64,000 bases of DNA from positions 1 through 64,000 of the forward strand of contig JAIQFK010000031.1 of NCBI GenBank assembly GCA_020073305.1. Reading direction: 5' to 3'. Position 1 is the first letter of the stretch. Each line of letters begins with the position of its first letter. A model generated the notes under the pieces. That model searched no databases and was not told where the DNA came from. It was given only the letters and a program-made list of their open reading frames with translations. This DNA is from Terriglobia bacterium (GTDB taxonomy: Bacteria > Acidobacteriota > Terriglobia > Bryobacterales > Bryobacteraceae). The position numbers and the translations under genes were made by a program. Below, piece after piece: positions 34,746 to 43,163 of this stretch.

Positions 34746-36076
34746 GGGCGCACCTTCCGCATGGTGCGGATCTGGAATTGGTCGCCACCGCCCGATTTTG
34801 CGATGGATCCGACGAACGCGGAGTTCTGGAAATACGGTGAGCCATCCAGCAGCTTCAGCAAGGGCGCTGCCTGCTCCGCCTCACCCCCAAACGTAGCGGC
34901 GTCCGGCGTGAGATCGATCATGCTGGACCAGGAGGTGGGTGGCAGCAGCGTGGTCAAACCGTTGAGCGTATCCAGATCGCCCTTTGTGCGGCCGCGGAAC
35001 TCATCCAGCAGACGAATCCGATTCTGTGCGCGCACGAACTCGGCATCCAGCGCGGCAGCGCGTTTGGCCTGCGGCTCGATCTTCGCAACCTCGGCCTCGA
35101 GCACAGCCAGGTAGCGGTGGTCTTGGATAGACGAGTGCGCCAGAAGCGCGCCGGTAACCAGCAACAGCAACGCTCCCAGCGCCGCCGTGGGAATGAACAT
35201 GGTTCGCGAGTTCGACTGGCGCTGCTCCACAGGCAGCAGGTTGGTCGCAGCCCCCAGCCAGGGACAAGCGCCGGCGAGCGCGGTGGCATAGGGAAGGGCG
35301 CGCCGCGACAGATCGTTGCTCACCGGATTCGTTCGCGGCGCGGGGAGAATGTGGTCGAGCGGAAGCGGCTCGCGACCCGGTTCCAGGCGAAGCTCGGATG
35401 CGGCCAGGCCAACAGCGCGGTCCAGTGGCAAATCGAAATCCGCGGAAAAGACCGGACGCGCGGCGCTCTCGCCGTATACCTCGAGCCCGCCGCTGTCACA
35501 CTGCGTAGCGGCCACGAACCCGCCCTCGTGAGCCGGCGGCGGCGCCACCGGCGTGCGGCGCGCAACGTAAATGGCCGAAGCCGAGAAAGTAAACGACGCC
35601 ACTGAAATGCCGGCCTCCGCAAACCAGGCCACATATTGATCGAGCACGCTCCGGCGCAGAATGCCGACCAGCGCACCTCCGCTCTCCAGCCGCGACCAGC
35701 CGGAGACCACCTCTTCGTCGCCGTACGGATGCATGGTATCGATCTGCAGCGCGATGGCGGAAGCCAGGTCTCGCGCGGCCACTCCCGGCAGGGCGATCTG
35801 CCGCACGATGGTTTCGTGGCGCGGCAGCAGCACGGTGGCTGCCAGGTGAGTGGCTCCCACTCCCGCGAGAAACCGTGCGTACTCTGCCCCCCACTCCGCC
35901 GCGCGCCGCGCGCGGAAATCCGCGATAGTGATGGTCCCCAGCACATCGATCCCGTTGGGCCGCATGCGGACGGCCGTGATTTCGAGATTCTCTCCGTTGA
36001 TCTCGATTCCCACGCTGGAACCGAACGCGATGAGTTTCCTGAGGTCGGTGAACTTACGGAGTCCAGGCATTGTCAT
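34742..36076 (-). CDS. GspL-like protein: fused PilM-like and PilN-like parts
   Basis: The 444-residue protein has an actin-like N-terminal part (about 15-260) with SSVGIEINGENLEITAVR, VVSGWSRLESGGALVGILRRS and a DSGGLEVYG strand. One membrane helix (about 295-315, FIPTAALGALLLLVTGALLA) and a PilN-like coiled coil plus domain (about 320-440, LEAEVAKIEPQAKRAAALD, LTTLLPPTSWSSMIDLTPD) follow. Classical GspL has the same topology, so PilM and PilN are joined into one chain as in T2SS. It recruits GspE to the membrane. Its first codons overlap the gspK end by 17-23 bases, depending on which Met is used. Confidence 0.8.
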   Translation of the reverse strand: MTMPGLRKFTDLRKLIAFGSSVGIEINGENLEITAVRMRPNGIDVLGTITIADFRARRAAEWGAEYARFLAGVGATHLAATVLLPRHETIVRQIALPGVAARDLASAIALQIDTMHPYGDEEVVSGWSRLESGGALVGILRRSVLDQYVAWFAEAGISVASFTFSASAIYVARRTPVAPPPAHEGGFVAATQCDSGGLEVYGESAARPVFSADFDLPLDRAVGLAASELRLEPGREPLPLDHILPAPRTNPVSNDLSRRALPYATALAGACPWLGAATNLLPVEQRQSNSRTMFIPTAALGALLLLVTGALLAHSSIQDHRYLAVLEAEVAKIEPQAKRAAALDAEFVRAQNRIRLLDEFRGRTKGDLDTLNGLTTLLPPTSWSSMIDLTPDAATFGGEAEQAAPLLKLLDGSPYFQNSAFVGSIAKSGGGDQFQIRTMRKVRP

Positions 36077-37028
36077 ACCAACGAAGAATCTGGAGCTTCG
36101 GGTTTTCGTCGAGGGGCAGGAACTTTACCGTAGCAGCGGCCGTGCGCTCGAGATCCGAGAGCCGTCCGTTGGGCAGCAGAGTGCGCGCTGTGGAGCGCAA
36201 GGTGAAGATCGAATTCCCGCCGATTCGCAAACGGCCGAGCGCCGGACCGCTCCCCGCCGCGAGGTCCGTCAGTTCCTGCATGCCCTTGAAAGGCAGCATC
36301 CGCCGGCGGGCGACGATGGCTGCGACGGCTTCTGGAGACAAGCCGATAGCGGCAAGAACCGGTGGCTGGGCGGTATTCACGTCAAAGCGGTCGTAGGCGC
36401 CAAACACGGATACGCAGTCCTTCAGCCCGGAGCGCGGCACAAGGCGGCCCTCCGCGTCACGGTTGTAACCCCCGTAGTACAGGTCTGGTGTCATGCCTGG
36501 CACTGCCATTAACTCCTCGGTCTCTTGAAAAGACGCAGGGCGCCGCCTAAAAGACGGCGCGAGTGACGCATTTAATGCACTCATCTGTGCCGCTTGGCCA
36601 GGAGTGCGCTGGGCCACGATGGACGTCACGATCTGGGCGGCCCGGTCCGGATCAACGCCCATGGCCAGAATCAGCCGCATCAGGTCGTTCGGTGGCGAGC
36701 TGTTGAGGTTCATCCTGGCTGTTTCAGGCGCCACCTCCACCAACACCTGGCCGCCGGGAAATGAGAATGGCAGAACCGGGGTGGCCGCGCTGTAGCGGAA
36801 CGGGATATTGGGTGGCATCCGATTCTCCCGAGCCCACTCGATGTAGAGAATTCCCCGTTCGATTCCCGCCTCGGCCAGATATTGGGTACGCAATCCATCC
36901 ACCGCGGTCGAGCTCCGTTCGATTTCACCACGCACGGTGTTTGCGAGCGAGAAGGCAATGACAGACAACGCCGCCGAGAGCCACAGCACGGCAAGAAGAG
37001 CGCTGCCCTGATTATTCCGGCGGCGCAT
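36054..37028 (-). CDS. gspK: Type II secretion minor pseudopilin GspK
   Basis: The 324-residue protein starts at ATG 37028, with GGAG seven bases upstream. It shows a type IV-pilin-like N-terminus (GSALLAVLWLSAALSVIAFSLA) and the large GspK domain with two helix-hairpin-helix-like parts (SPPNDLMRLILAMGVDPDRA, QPPVLAAIGLSPEAVAAIVARR). With GspI and GspJ it caps the pseudopilus. The usual Glu at mature position 5 is absent, which is normal for GspK. It overlaps gspJ by 17 bases and the GspL-like gene at its end. Confidence 0.9.
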   Translation of the reverse strand: MRRRNNQGSALLAVLWLSAALSVIAFSLANTVRGEIERSSTAVDGLRTQYLAEAGIERGILYIEWARENRMPPNIPFRYSAATPVLPFSFPGGQVLVEVAPETARMNLNSSPPNDLMRLILAMGVDPDRAAQIVTSIVAQRTPGQAAQMSALNASLAPSFRRRPASFQETEELMAVPGMTPDLYYGGYNRDAEGRLVPRSGLKDCVSVFGAYDRFDVNTAQPPVLAAIGLSPEAVAAIVARRRMLPFKGMQELTDLAAGSGPALGRLRIGGNSIFTLRSTARTLLPNGRLSDLERTAAATVKFLPLDENPKLQILRWYDNAWTP

Positions 37029-37752
37029 CCAGATACTCCAGCGCCGGGTCACGGTTGACGTGGACCGCGGCGGTTACCGTCACCGGTTTGAGATTCACCA
37101 AATCCGTGTCGAGAGATGCCATCTCGACCCGGATGCCGGATGGCCACTTCACGAATGTCCAGTTGGGAAGCCATTGCTCGAGATTTTTCGCGGGATTGAT
37201 CCCGAGAAAAGAAAATCGGCAGTAGGCCAGCCGGTCGGCGAGGACGAAAGAGGCCGGTCCGATCGAAATGGGCAGGAAGCGCTGCGTGGGAACGCCCAGT
37301 TCGGGATCCGGCCCCGGGCCCAGGCAAAACACGCCCGCCGAGCGTGGGCCTGAGTACGGATTCTCGTTCACCACCAGGCGCACGCCGCGTCCCTGCTCGC
37401 CCGGGATTACCTGGAACTCCAGAATCTGCGGGATTCCACGCGAGGCTTCGGAGAGCGAGTAAGTGGAAACGAAACGCATGGATTGCTCCCGCCCTTCAAA
37501 AAACGGGACTTTCATTCCGGCAGCGGCGTCGGGCGAGGGTGCCGCCACGGCAATCACCGGGATGAATCCAGCCAGTTGCTGCTGGAGAATGCGCTGTGCC
37601 CCCGCCACGCGGCGATTATTCATGAGTCTTCGGTCGGTTTTTTCGAGCGCTCCCATCCCCACGCGCAGCGCGAACAGAATGCCCAGGCTGAGCAGGCTGA
37701 GGAGCGACACCGCAATCAGCACCTCGATGAGCGTGACGCCGGAGCGCTTCAT
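37012..37752 (-). CDS. gspJ: Type II secretion minor pseudopilin GspJ
   Basis: The 246-residue protein starts at ATG 37752, overlapping the gspI stop (ATGA), and has a classical prepilin site, RSG-VTLIEVLIAVSLLSLLSLG, with Glu at position 5 of the mature chain. A long variable C-terminal domain of GspJ type follows, with FEGREQSMRFVSTYSL and ILEFQVIPGEQGRGVRLVVNE. The size and position after gspI agree with GspJ. A longer in-frame upstream extension overlaps gspI and lacks similarity. Confidence 0.88.
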   Translation of the reverse strand: MKRSGVTLIEVLIAVSLLSLLSLGILFALRVGMGALEKTDRRLMNNRRVAGAQRILQQQLAGFIPVIAVAAPSPDAAAGMKVPFFEGREQSMRFVSTYSLSEASRGIPQILEFQVIPGEQGRGVRLVVNENPYSGPRSAGVFCLGPGPDPELGVPTQRFLPISIGPASFVLADRLAYCRFSFLGINPAKNLEQWLPNWTFVKWPSGIRVEMASLDTDLVNLKPVTVTAAVHVNRDPALEYLDAPPE

Positions 37753-38186
37753 GGTGAGGGCTGTCCCAGTGCCACCACGTCGTCCGGGCGCAACTGCCTG
37801 CGCCGAAAAGCCTCGATGGTGAAGGTGCGGCGCGTGTCGTTGGCCATCCACCAGATTTCGAGTTCGACGCGTTCGAGGATGGGCGTCCCGGCCGTGCGGC
37901 CAAGCGGCATTTCGAAGGGAGTCACGCGCGCCCTCCAGCCGGATTGAGCGCCGCCCATCAGCGCCGGATCGATGCCGCCCTCGAGAACCGCAAACGGCGG
38001 CAGTTGCGTATCCAGGAGCAGAGCGTCCATCCTGGCACGCGCCACGAGAGCGATCCGGTCGTAATTCGTCAGGCGGGACGCGTTACGGATCGAGACCGAG
38101 ATGGCCGAGAGCAGCCCTACGACGGCGATTCCCATGATGAGCGATGCCACCAATACTTCGAGCAGTGTGAACCCGCGTTGTTTCAC
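37749..38186 (-). CDS. gspI: Type II secretion minor pseudopilin GspI
   Basis: The 145-residue protein has the prepilin site QRG-FTLLEVLVASLIMGIAVVGL with Glu5, then a short GspI-type domain with NASRLTNYDRIALVARARMDALL. Prepilin peptidase should cleave after Gly4; the peptidase gene itself is not in this window. It sits between gspH and gspJ with 4-base overlaps on both sides. Confidence 0.87.
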   Translation of the reverse strand: MKQRGFTLLEVLVASLIMGIAVVGLLSAISVSIRNASRLTNYDRIALVARARMDALLLDTQLPPFAVLEGGIDPALMGGAQSGWRARVTPFEMPLGRTAGTPILERVELEIWWMANDTRRTFTIEAFRRRQLRPDDVVALGQPSP

Positions 38187-38662
38187 GGCGCGGCTTCCTG
38201 GGACGCTTCGATCGGTTCGACTTCAGGCACGCCCGTCATCGGATTGACGCGCACCAGCCGCCGCGTTCCTTTTCGATTGGCGATTTCGATCCCGATGCGC
38301 GGCACCGCGCCACCGGGCAGCAACAGGAACCGGCGCGGGCCCTGGATCTCGCCCGGCAGTCTCGGCCAGACCGCGCGGATCGTGATTCCGGAGGGCATGT
38401 CCAGTTCACGGGAGAGGCTGGGGGTGGTGAGATAGACCGCGCTTTCCTGGGTCGATATGGCAATTTCCGCGACCTCCTGCCGCCGCTCGGCGCGGTTCAG
38501 GGCGCCGTTCAGGAAGCTCACCAGCGAATCCGAGGCCGAGCGGAGCCTCAGGCTCTCCAGGCCGGAGGAGACCGCTGGAAAAGTAATGCCAGCGATCAGG
38601 CCGATGATGGCGACGACGATCAGCATCTCGACCAGCGTCACGCCGCGGCTGGAGGTTTTCAT
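38183..38662 (-). CDS. gspH: Type II secretion pseudopilin GspH
   Basis: The 159-residue protein has the prepilin site SRG-VTLVEMLIVVAIIGLIAGITFP with Glu5 and the GspH-type C-terminal domain (RSASDSLVSFLNGALNRAERRQ, IAISTQESAVYLTTP). It is a minor pseudopilin that joins the shaft to the I-J-K tip. It lies 32 bases downstream of gspG and overlaps gspI by four bases. Confidence 0.87.
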   Translation of the reverse strand: MKTSSRGVTLVEMLIVVAIIGLIAGITFPAVSSGLESLRLRSASDSLVSFLNGALNRAERRQEVAEIAISTQESAVYLTTPSLSRELDMPSGITIRAVWPRLPGEIQGPRRFLLLPGGAVPRIGIEIANRKGTRRLVRVNPMTGVPEVEPIEASQEAAP

Positions 38663-38694
38663 AGACGGATGTCCGGGTGGCGAGGGGGAGAACG

Positions 38695-39129
38695 TTATTG
38701 GCTCTTCCAGCTCACGATGTCGGCGTCGAAGCCTGCACCGCCGGGCTGCCCGTCGGCGCCGTAGCTGATCACATCCGGTTCATCGCCGTGTTCGCCGGGG
38801 TACTTGTATATGTACGGATGTTTCCAGGGATCCACGGGGATTTCCTGGGGCAGATACGGCCCCTGCCACTGCGGAAGGTTGGCCGGGGGCACACGCAGCG
38901 CCTGCAAACCCTCTTCGGTGGTCGGAAAAACTCCCGTATCGAGCTTGTAAGAGCCCAGCGCGGTCATAAAAGAATTAACCTGCGCGTGCGCCGCCGTGAC
39001 TCGCGCGGCATCGCTCTTGCGCAACATGCGGGGAGCCACCAGCGCCGCGAACAGCGCAATGATGGTTACCACCACCAGCATCTCGATCAGCGTGATACCG
39101 GCCCTGCGTCGATTTCTGCGTTGATTCAT
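38695..39129 (-). CDS. gspG: Type II secretion major pseudopilin GspG
   Basis: The 144-residue protein has the prepilin site RAG-ITLIEMLVVVTIIALFAALVAP with Glu5 and the characteristic GspG C-terminus: YKLDTGVFPTTEEGLQAL, WQGPYLPQEIPVDPWKHPY and DVISYGADGQPGGAG, whose acidic loop binds calcium. These features separate GspG from type IV pilin subunits. It polymerises into the pseudopilus. Its stop and the gspF stop region are adjacent, with gspF one base upstream. Confidence 0.93.
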   Translation of the reverse strand: MNQRRNRRRAGITLIEMLVVVTIIALFAALVAPRMLRKSDAARVTAAHAQVNSFMTALGSYKLDTGVFPTTEEGLQALRVPPANLPQWQGPYLPQEIPVDPWKHPYIYKYPGEHGDEPDVISYGADGQPGGAGFDADIVSWKSQ

Positions 39130-39130
39130 T

Positions 39131-40339
39131 TCACACCGCCACGTCGTTAATGCTCGTGATGGCCAGCAGCATGCTGAGAATCAGCGCGCCTACCATCACA
39201 CCCATAACCAGAATGACCAAAGGCTCGAACAACGCCGTAAAGCGTTTGATAGCGGCGCGCGTGTCCGTTTCGTAGATTTCGGCCATGCGCGCGAACATCT
39301 GATCGAGCCTGCCGGTTTCCTCGCCTACCGTCAGAAGATGCGCGGCCAGAGGCGGGAATACGGCCGCTTTGCGGATGGGCACGGCGATGCCTTCGCCTCG
39401 CTTGACGCCTTGCGCCACTTCGCCCAGCGCGCCCGCAATCTTTCGGTTGTTCAAAATGGCCGCAGCGATGCCGATTGACTGCACCAGCGGCACGCTGTTG
39501 GCTACCAGCGTCGCCATCGCCCGCGCAAACCGCGCCGTCTCCGCCTTGCGGAGCGCATCGCCCAGCAGCGGCACCCGCAGGCGTAACGCGTCCCACCATA
39601 GCCGTCCAGCCGCGGTTTGAATGTACGCCCGCAAAGCCACCGCGGTGACCAGTAATCCCGATGCCGCCATCCACCAGTATGCCTGTACCACCTTACTCAC
39701 TTCGAGCAGGATCATCGTCGGGACCGGAATCTTCAGGTGCGAATCCGCAAACACCGAGGCGAACCGCGGCACCACAAAATTCAGCAGCACGAAAATGGAT
39801 CCTAAGCCCACCAGCGCCAGCAGCGACGGGTAGATCATCGACGAGATGATGTAGTTGCGCAGTTCGTCGCGCGAGCGCTCGAAATCCGCCAGCCGCTCGA
39901 ACACCGCAGCCAGGCTTCCGCTGGCTTCGCCGGCACGCACCATGTTGATGAACAGATCCGAGAAGTAATCGGGATGAACGGCCAAGCTGTCCGCCAGGGA
40001 TTTGCCGCCTTTGAGCACGCGCAGGATATCGAGAACGACGAAGCGGAAATGGGGGTGCTCGGTCAACTCGCCGGTAATGCTGAGGGCGCGATCGACCGGA
40101 ATTCCCGCGTTGAGCAGCGTCGACAATTCCTGCGTGAAGAACAGAACGTCGCGATGCCGGCCGACGACAAATGCCGGCAGCTTCAGTTCGAACGCCTTCT
40201 TCTGCTCGACGCCGACGTAGATGGGAGTCAGCCCCTGCTTGCGCAGCTCGCGCGCGACCGTCTTATCGCTCTCCGCGGTCAAGCTGCCGGTACGCAGCTT
40301 GCCATCGCCGGCCACCGCGCGAAAGAAGAAGGTGGCCAT
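39131..40339 (-). CDS. gspF: Type II secretion inner-membrane platform protein GspF
   Basis: The 402-residue protein has two GspF/PilC domains, each of cytoplasmic helices followed by a membrane span, with FFTQELSTLLNAGIPVDRALSI in the first and RFARAMATLVANSVPLVQSIGIA in the second, and three membrane helices (about 165-190, 220-240 and 370-395). The N-terminus TFFFRAVAGDGKLRTGSL is typical. Its ATG overlaps the gspE stop by one base (TGATG). It forms the platform on which GspE drives pseudopilus assembly. Confidence 0.93.
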   Translation of the reverse strand: MATFFFRAVAGDGKLRTGSLTAESDKTVARELRKQGLTPIYVGVEQKKAFELKLPAFVVGRHRDVLFFTQELSTLLNAGIPVDRALSITGELTEHPHFRFVVLDILRVLKGGKSLADSLAVHPDYFSDLFINMVRAGEASGSLAAVFERLADFERSRDELRNYIISSMIYPSLLALVGLGSIFVLLNFVVPRFASVFADSHLKIPVPTMILLEVSKVVQAYWWMAASGLLVTAVALRAYIQTAAGRLWWDALRLRVPLLGDALRKAETARFARAMATLVANSVPLVQSIGIAAAILNNRKIAGALGEVAQGVKRGEGIAVPIRKAAVFPPLAAHLLTVGEETGRLDQMFARMAEIYETDTRAAIKRFTALFEPLVILVMGVMVGALILSMLLAITSINDVAV

Positions 40340-42027
40340 CAGAACTCCTGGGTGACGCGTATCACTTCTTGGACCGTGGTCAGGCCGTCGCGCACTTTCA
40401 GCCAGCCGTCTTCTCTCAGGTTGCGCATGTCGTTGCGGCGGGCTGCGCCGGTGATCTGCGAAGCGTCCTCATGGTCCATGATGCGTTTGCGGATTTCGTC
40501 GTCCAGTTCCATCAGCTCGAAGATGCCTAAACGGCCGGTGTAGCCTGTGCCGGAACAATGCTCGCAACCGGCGCCGCGGAAGGTCTCGATGGATTCGCCC
40601 TCGGGCGAAATAGCCTTACCGGCAGGGGTTTTGCAGTGCCGGCAGATCATACGCACCAGCCGCTGCGCCAGTACGCCCACCAGGGACGAAGTGATGAGGT
40701 AATTTTCCACGCCCATGTCGGTGAGCCGGGTGATGGCGCTGGGCGCGTCGTTGGTATGCAGCGTGGAATAAACAAAGTGGCCGGTCAAGGCAGCGCGAAT
40801 CGCGATGTCGGCGGTTTCCCGGTCACGGATTTCGCCCACCATGATGACATCCGGGTCCTGCCGCACGATATGGCGGAGCCCGGCGGCAAAGGTCAGTCCG
40901 ATGGCCGGATTGACGTGAATCTGGTTGATGCCGTCCATCTGGTACTCGACCGGGTCCTCGATGGTGATGATCTTCTTGTCGGGAATATTGATGCGCTTGA
41001 GCGCGGAATAGAGGGTGGTCGACTTGCCGCTTCCCGTAGGCCCCGTGACCAGGAAGATTCCGTGCGGCAGCTCGGTGTAGTGCTCCATGCGGGCCAGCAT
41101 GTGGTCGTCGAAACCCAGCCGGCGCAGATCGTAAAAATCCCCGGCCGAACGGTCGAGCAGACGCATCACCACGCTTTCCCCGAAGAGCGTGGGGAGGGTG
41201 GAAACGCGCAGATCTACTTCGCGGCCCAGGATCTTGAGTTTGATGCGTCCGTCCTGCGGCAGGCGCCGCTCGGCGATGTTCAGCTTGGCCATCAGCTTCA
41301 GGCGCGAAACGATCGCGGCCTTCAGCTCGCGCGGCGGCGGCTCCTGGTTGAACAGCACGCCGTCAATGCGGTAGCGCACGCGAAACTCTTTTTCGAATGG
41401 TTCAATGTGGATGTCGCTCGCGCGCTTTTCCACCGCCTGGGCGATCATGGCGTTGACCAGCCGGATGACCGGCGCCTCGCTCGCCATGTCGCGCAGGTGC
41501 TCGAGGTTTTCGCCGGCTTCGGCGGAGTCGAACTCGCCTCCAAACGGCTGCTGCTGCTCCGATTCGCCGTAGTACTTGTCGATGGCGTCGAGGACTTCCT
41601 GCTCGCCGGCCAGCGCCGTCTTCACTTTGAGGCCACAGAAACCCCGAACCGCCGAAATCGTCTCAAAATCGAGCGGGTCGGCCATCGCCAGAGTGACCGC
41701 GGAATCGTCCAGCGCTACCGGAATAAAGTGGCATTGCCGCATGAACCGAGGCGAGAGGCCCTCAATCTCCGGAGCTGCGGGTGGCGGCGAGTCGAGTGAA
41801 GCCAGAGGTACCGAGAGCTGCTCGCAGAGCGCGGCCAGCACGTCGCGCATGGCGATGAAGCCGAGATCGACCAGGATTTTGCCCAGCTTGTCGCCGCGCT
41901 CGCGTTGAATCTCGAGCGCGCGATCCAGATCTTCGCGCTCGATCTGGCGCCGTTCAATCAACATTTCACCCAGACGGGCGGGCCGGCGGGGTGGATCGAC
42001 GACGCTGGGCGCGGAAGAGGCGCTCAT
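40339..42027 (-). CDS. gspE: Type II secretion ATPase GspE
   Basis: The 562-residue hexameric ATPase has N1/N2 domains (about 15-150, GEMLIERRQIEREDLDRAL), Walker A GPTGSGKST, the Asp box EDPVEYQMDGINQ, Walker B VGEIRDRETADIA and the His box STLHTNDAPSAI. A tetracysteine zinc site CRHC...CEHC sits near the C-terminus, as in GspE/PilB of this group. It powers pseudopilus assembly with GspF and GspL. It is the first apparatus gene after the secreted protein at 42028, whose stop lies at the next base. Confidence 0.94.
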   Translation of the reverse strand: MSASSAPSVVDPPRRPARLGEMLIERRQIEREDLDRALEIQRERGDKLGKILVDLGFIAMRDVLAALCEQLSVPLASLDSPPPAAPEIEGLSPRFMRQCHFIPVALDDSAVTLAMADPLDFETISAVRGFCGLKVKTALAGEQEVLDAIDKYYGESEQQQPFGGEFDSAEAGENLEHLRDMASEAPVIRLVNAMIAQAVEKRASDIHIEPFEKEFRVRYRIDGVLFNQEPPPRELKAAIVSRLKLMAKLNIAERRLPQDGRIKLKILGREVDLRVSTLPTLFGESVVMRLLDRSAGDFYDLRRLGFDDHMLARMEHYTELPHGIFLVTGPTGSGKSTTLYSALKRINIPDKKIITIEDPVEYQMDGINQIHVNPAIGLTFAAGLRHIVRQDPDVIMVGEIRDRETADIAIRAALTGHFVYSTLHTNDAPSAITRLTDMGVENYLITSSLVGVLAQRLVRMICRHCKTPAGKAISPEGESIETFRGAGCEHCSGTGYTGRLGIFELMELDDEIRKRIMDHEDASQITGAARRNDMRNLREDGWLKVRDGLTTVQEVIRVTQEF

Positions 42028-42579
42028 CTATAACTCTTCGACGCGGATGATGGAGTCGAGGGACGACCGGCTGGCCCGGCCGAGCTGCACATCCAGCAGT
42101 TTCTGGCGTTGCGCCTGCATGATGATCTGCGAAGGCAGGCCGCTGGTGTCCTCCCACTTGGTGAAGTAGACCAAGGACACGCCCAGCACGATGTTCTCGT
42201 TGGCGGGAACGCCATCAAGCGAAGACGCCATGTCGAGCATCGCTTCCCGCATGGTCTGTTTGAGGACCGGGACCCGCTGCAGTTTCTTCGCGTGTACCTT
42301 CACCACGTAGTCTTTCGGGATCTTTTGCAGAAAAGGAGTGATGTTGGTGGTCACCATCAGATCCAGCTCCGCGGTGAAAACGGCGCCGCAGCCCTCCAGA
42401 TAAACGCCGCGCGTGGTGCCAAGCAGATCGAAAGGAGATTCGCTGCTGGTGGTGACAATACGCTTGTCAAAACTCTGTTCCATGGCATGGATGGCCGTGA
42501 GACCCACGCGCGGGCCCTGGGCGGCCGCCGTCGCCACGGCCGCGGCCAGCAGGATCGAACAGATCGCGATCCGCTTCAC
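42028..42579 (-). CDS. Secreted protein of unknown function between anti-sigma factor and gspE
   Basis: The 183-residue protein has a signal peptide (IAICSILLAAAVATAAAQG). A compact domain follows with VYLEGCGAVFTAELDLMVT, TPFLQKIPKDYVVKVHAKKLQRV and NIVLGVSLVYFTKWEDTSGL; the strand-rich centre resembles DUF4943-like proteins only weakly. Its single cysteine after the signal makes a disulfide unlikely. It overlaps the anti-sigma gene by four bases and abuts gspE, so it belongs to the operon. It may be an envelope sensor or an early secreted effector; neither is proven. Confidence 0.7.
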   Translation of the reverse strand: MKRIAICSILLAAAVATAAAQGPRVGLTAIHAMEQSFDKRIVTTSSESPFDLLGTTRGVYLEGCGAVFTAELDLMVTTNITPFLQKIPKDYVVKVHAKKLQRVPVLKQTMREAMLDMASSLDGVPANENIVLGVSLVYFTKWEDTSGLPSQIIMQAQRQKLLDVQLGRASRSSLDSIIRVEEL

Positions 42580-43163
42580 TTCGGCTCCTCCAGGCGAGCG
42601 GACAGAATCTCGCGGACGTTGTACCGCTTCTGCAGCACTGCGATGCTCTCGGAGACGTTTACCATATCCGCCCGCCGCTGTTCGTCGAACCGCTGTTCGG
42701 CCGCTTGGAGCAACTCGGCGGTCTTGCGGGCCTGGCGAGCTTCGCTTTCCGCGACGGCTTTCTGAACCGCGGCAGCAGCACGTTCCGAGATCTGCTGCTC
42801 GATTTTTGCCGTATCGGTAACCGGCGCCGGAACGGCTGCCGCCGGACGGAAGAAGGCAACCGTCACCAGCGCCGCCGACAGCATCGCGGCCGACGCAAAG
42901 CCGAGCTTTGCCGAGGATCCCCAGAAGGCGTGCCAGGCGCGGCGTACCGGCGACGGCTCGAAGACCTTGTCGGAAACAAACCCGATGCGCTGCGGGACTT
43001 CCTCATCGCGCAACGCCAGCAGTGTCGAGTGCGTGAGACGCAGCCGTTCCAGATCGTCGTGGCAATGGGAGCAACCGCGCACGTGCTGGTCCACCTGGCG
43101 GCGGTCGGTTTCCGCCAGCTCCCCGAAAAGGTAATCGCGTAAATCGAATGGCGAGCAACTCAT
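42576..43163 (-). CDS. Anti-sigma factor with zinc-binding N-terminus
   Basis: The 195-residue protein starts at ATG 43163 (overlapping the sigma gene stop). It opens with a ZAS-type motif: His-x3-Cys-x2-Cys in HVRGCSHC, within FDLRDYLFGELAE, so it should bind zinc and hold the sigma factor. One membrane helix (about 90-112, LGFASAAMLSAALVTVAFF) follows, then a periplasmic coiled coil (about 120-180, IEQQISERAAAAVQKAVAE). This is the classical ECF anti-sigma layout. Its position directly after the sigma gene makes the pair reliable. Confidence 0.88.
   Translation of the reverse strand: MSCSPFDLRDYLFGELAETDRRQVDQHVRGCSHCHDDLERLRLTHSTLLALRDEEVPQRIGFVSDKVFEPSPVRRAWHAFWGSSAKLGFASAAMLSAALVTVAFFRPAAAVPAPVTDTAKIEQQISERAAAAVQKAVAESEARQARKTAELLQAAEQRFDEQRRADMVNVSESIAVLQKRYNVREILSARLEEPK

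Noticed and set aside
40558-41799. 413-codon plus-strand frame opposite gspE
   Set aside because: The opposite strand holds a complete ATPase; the mirror frame has no motif.
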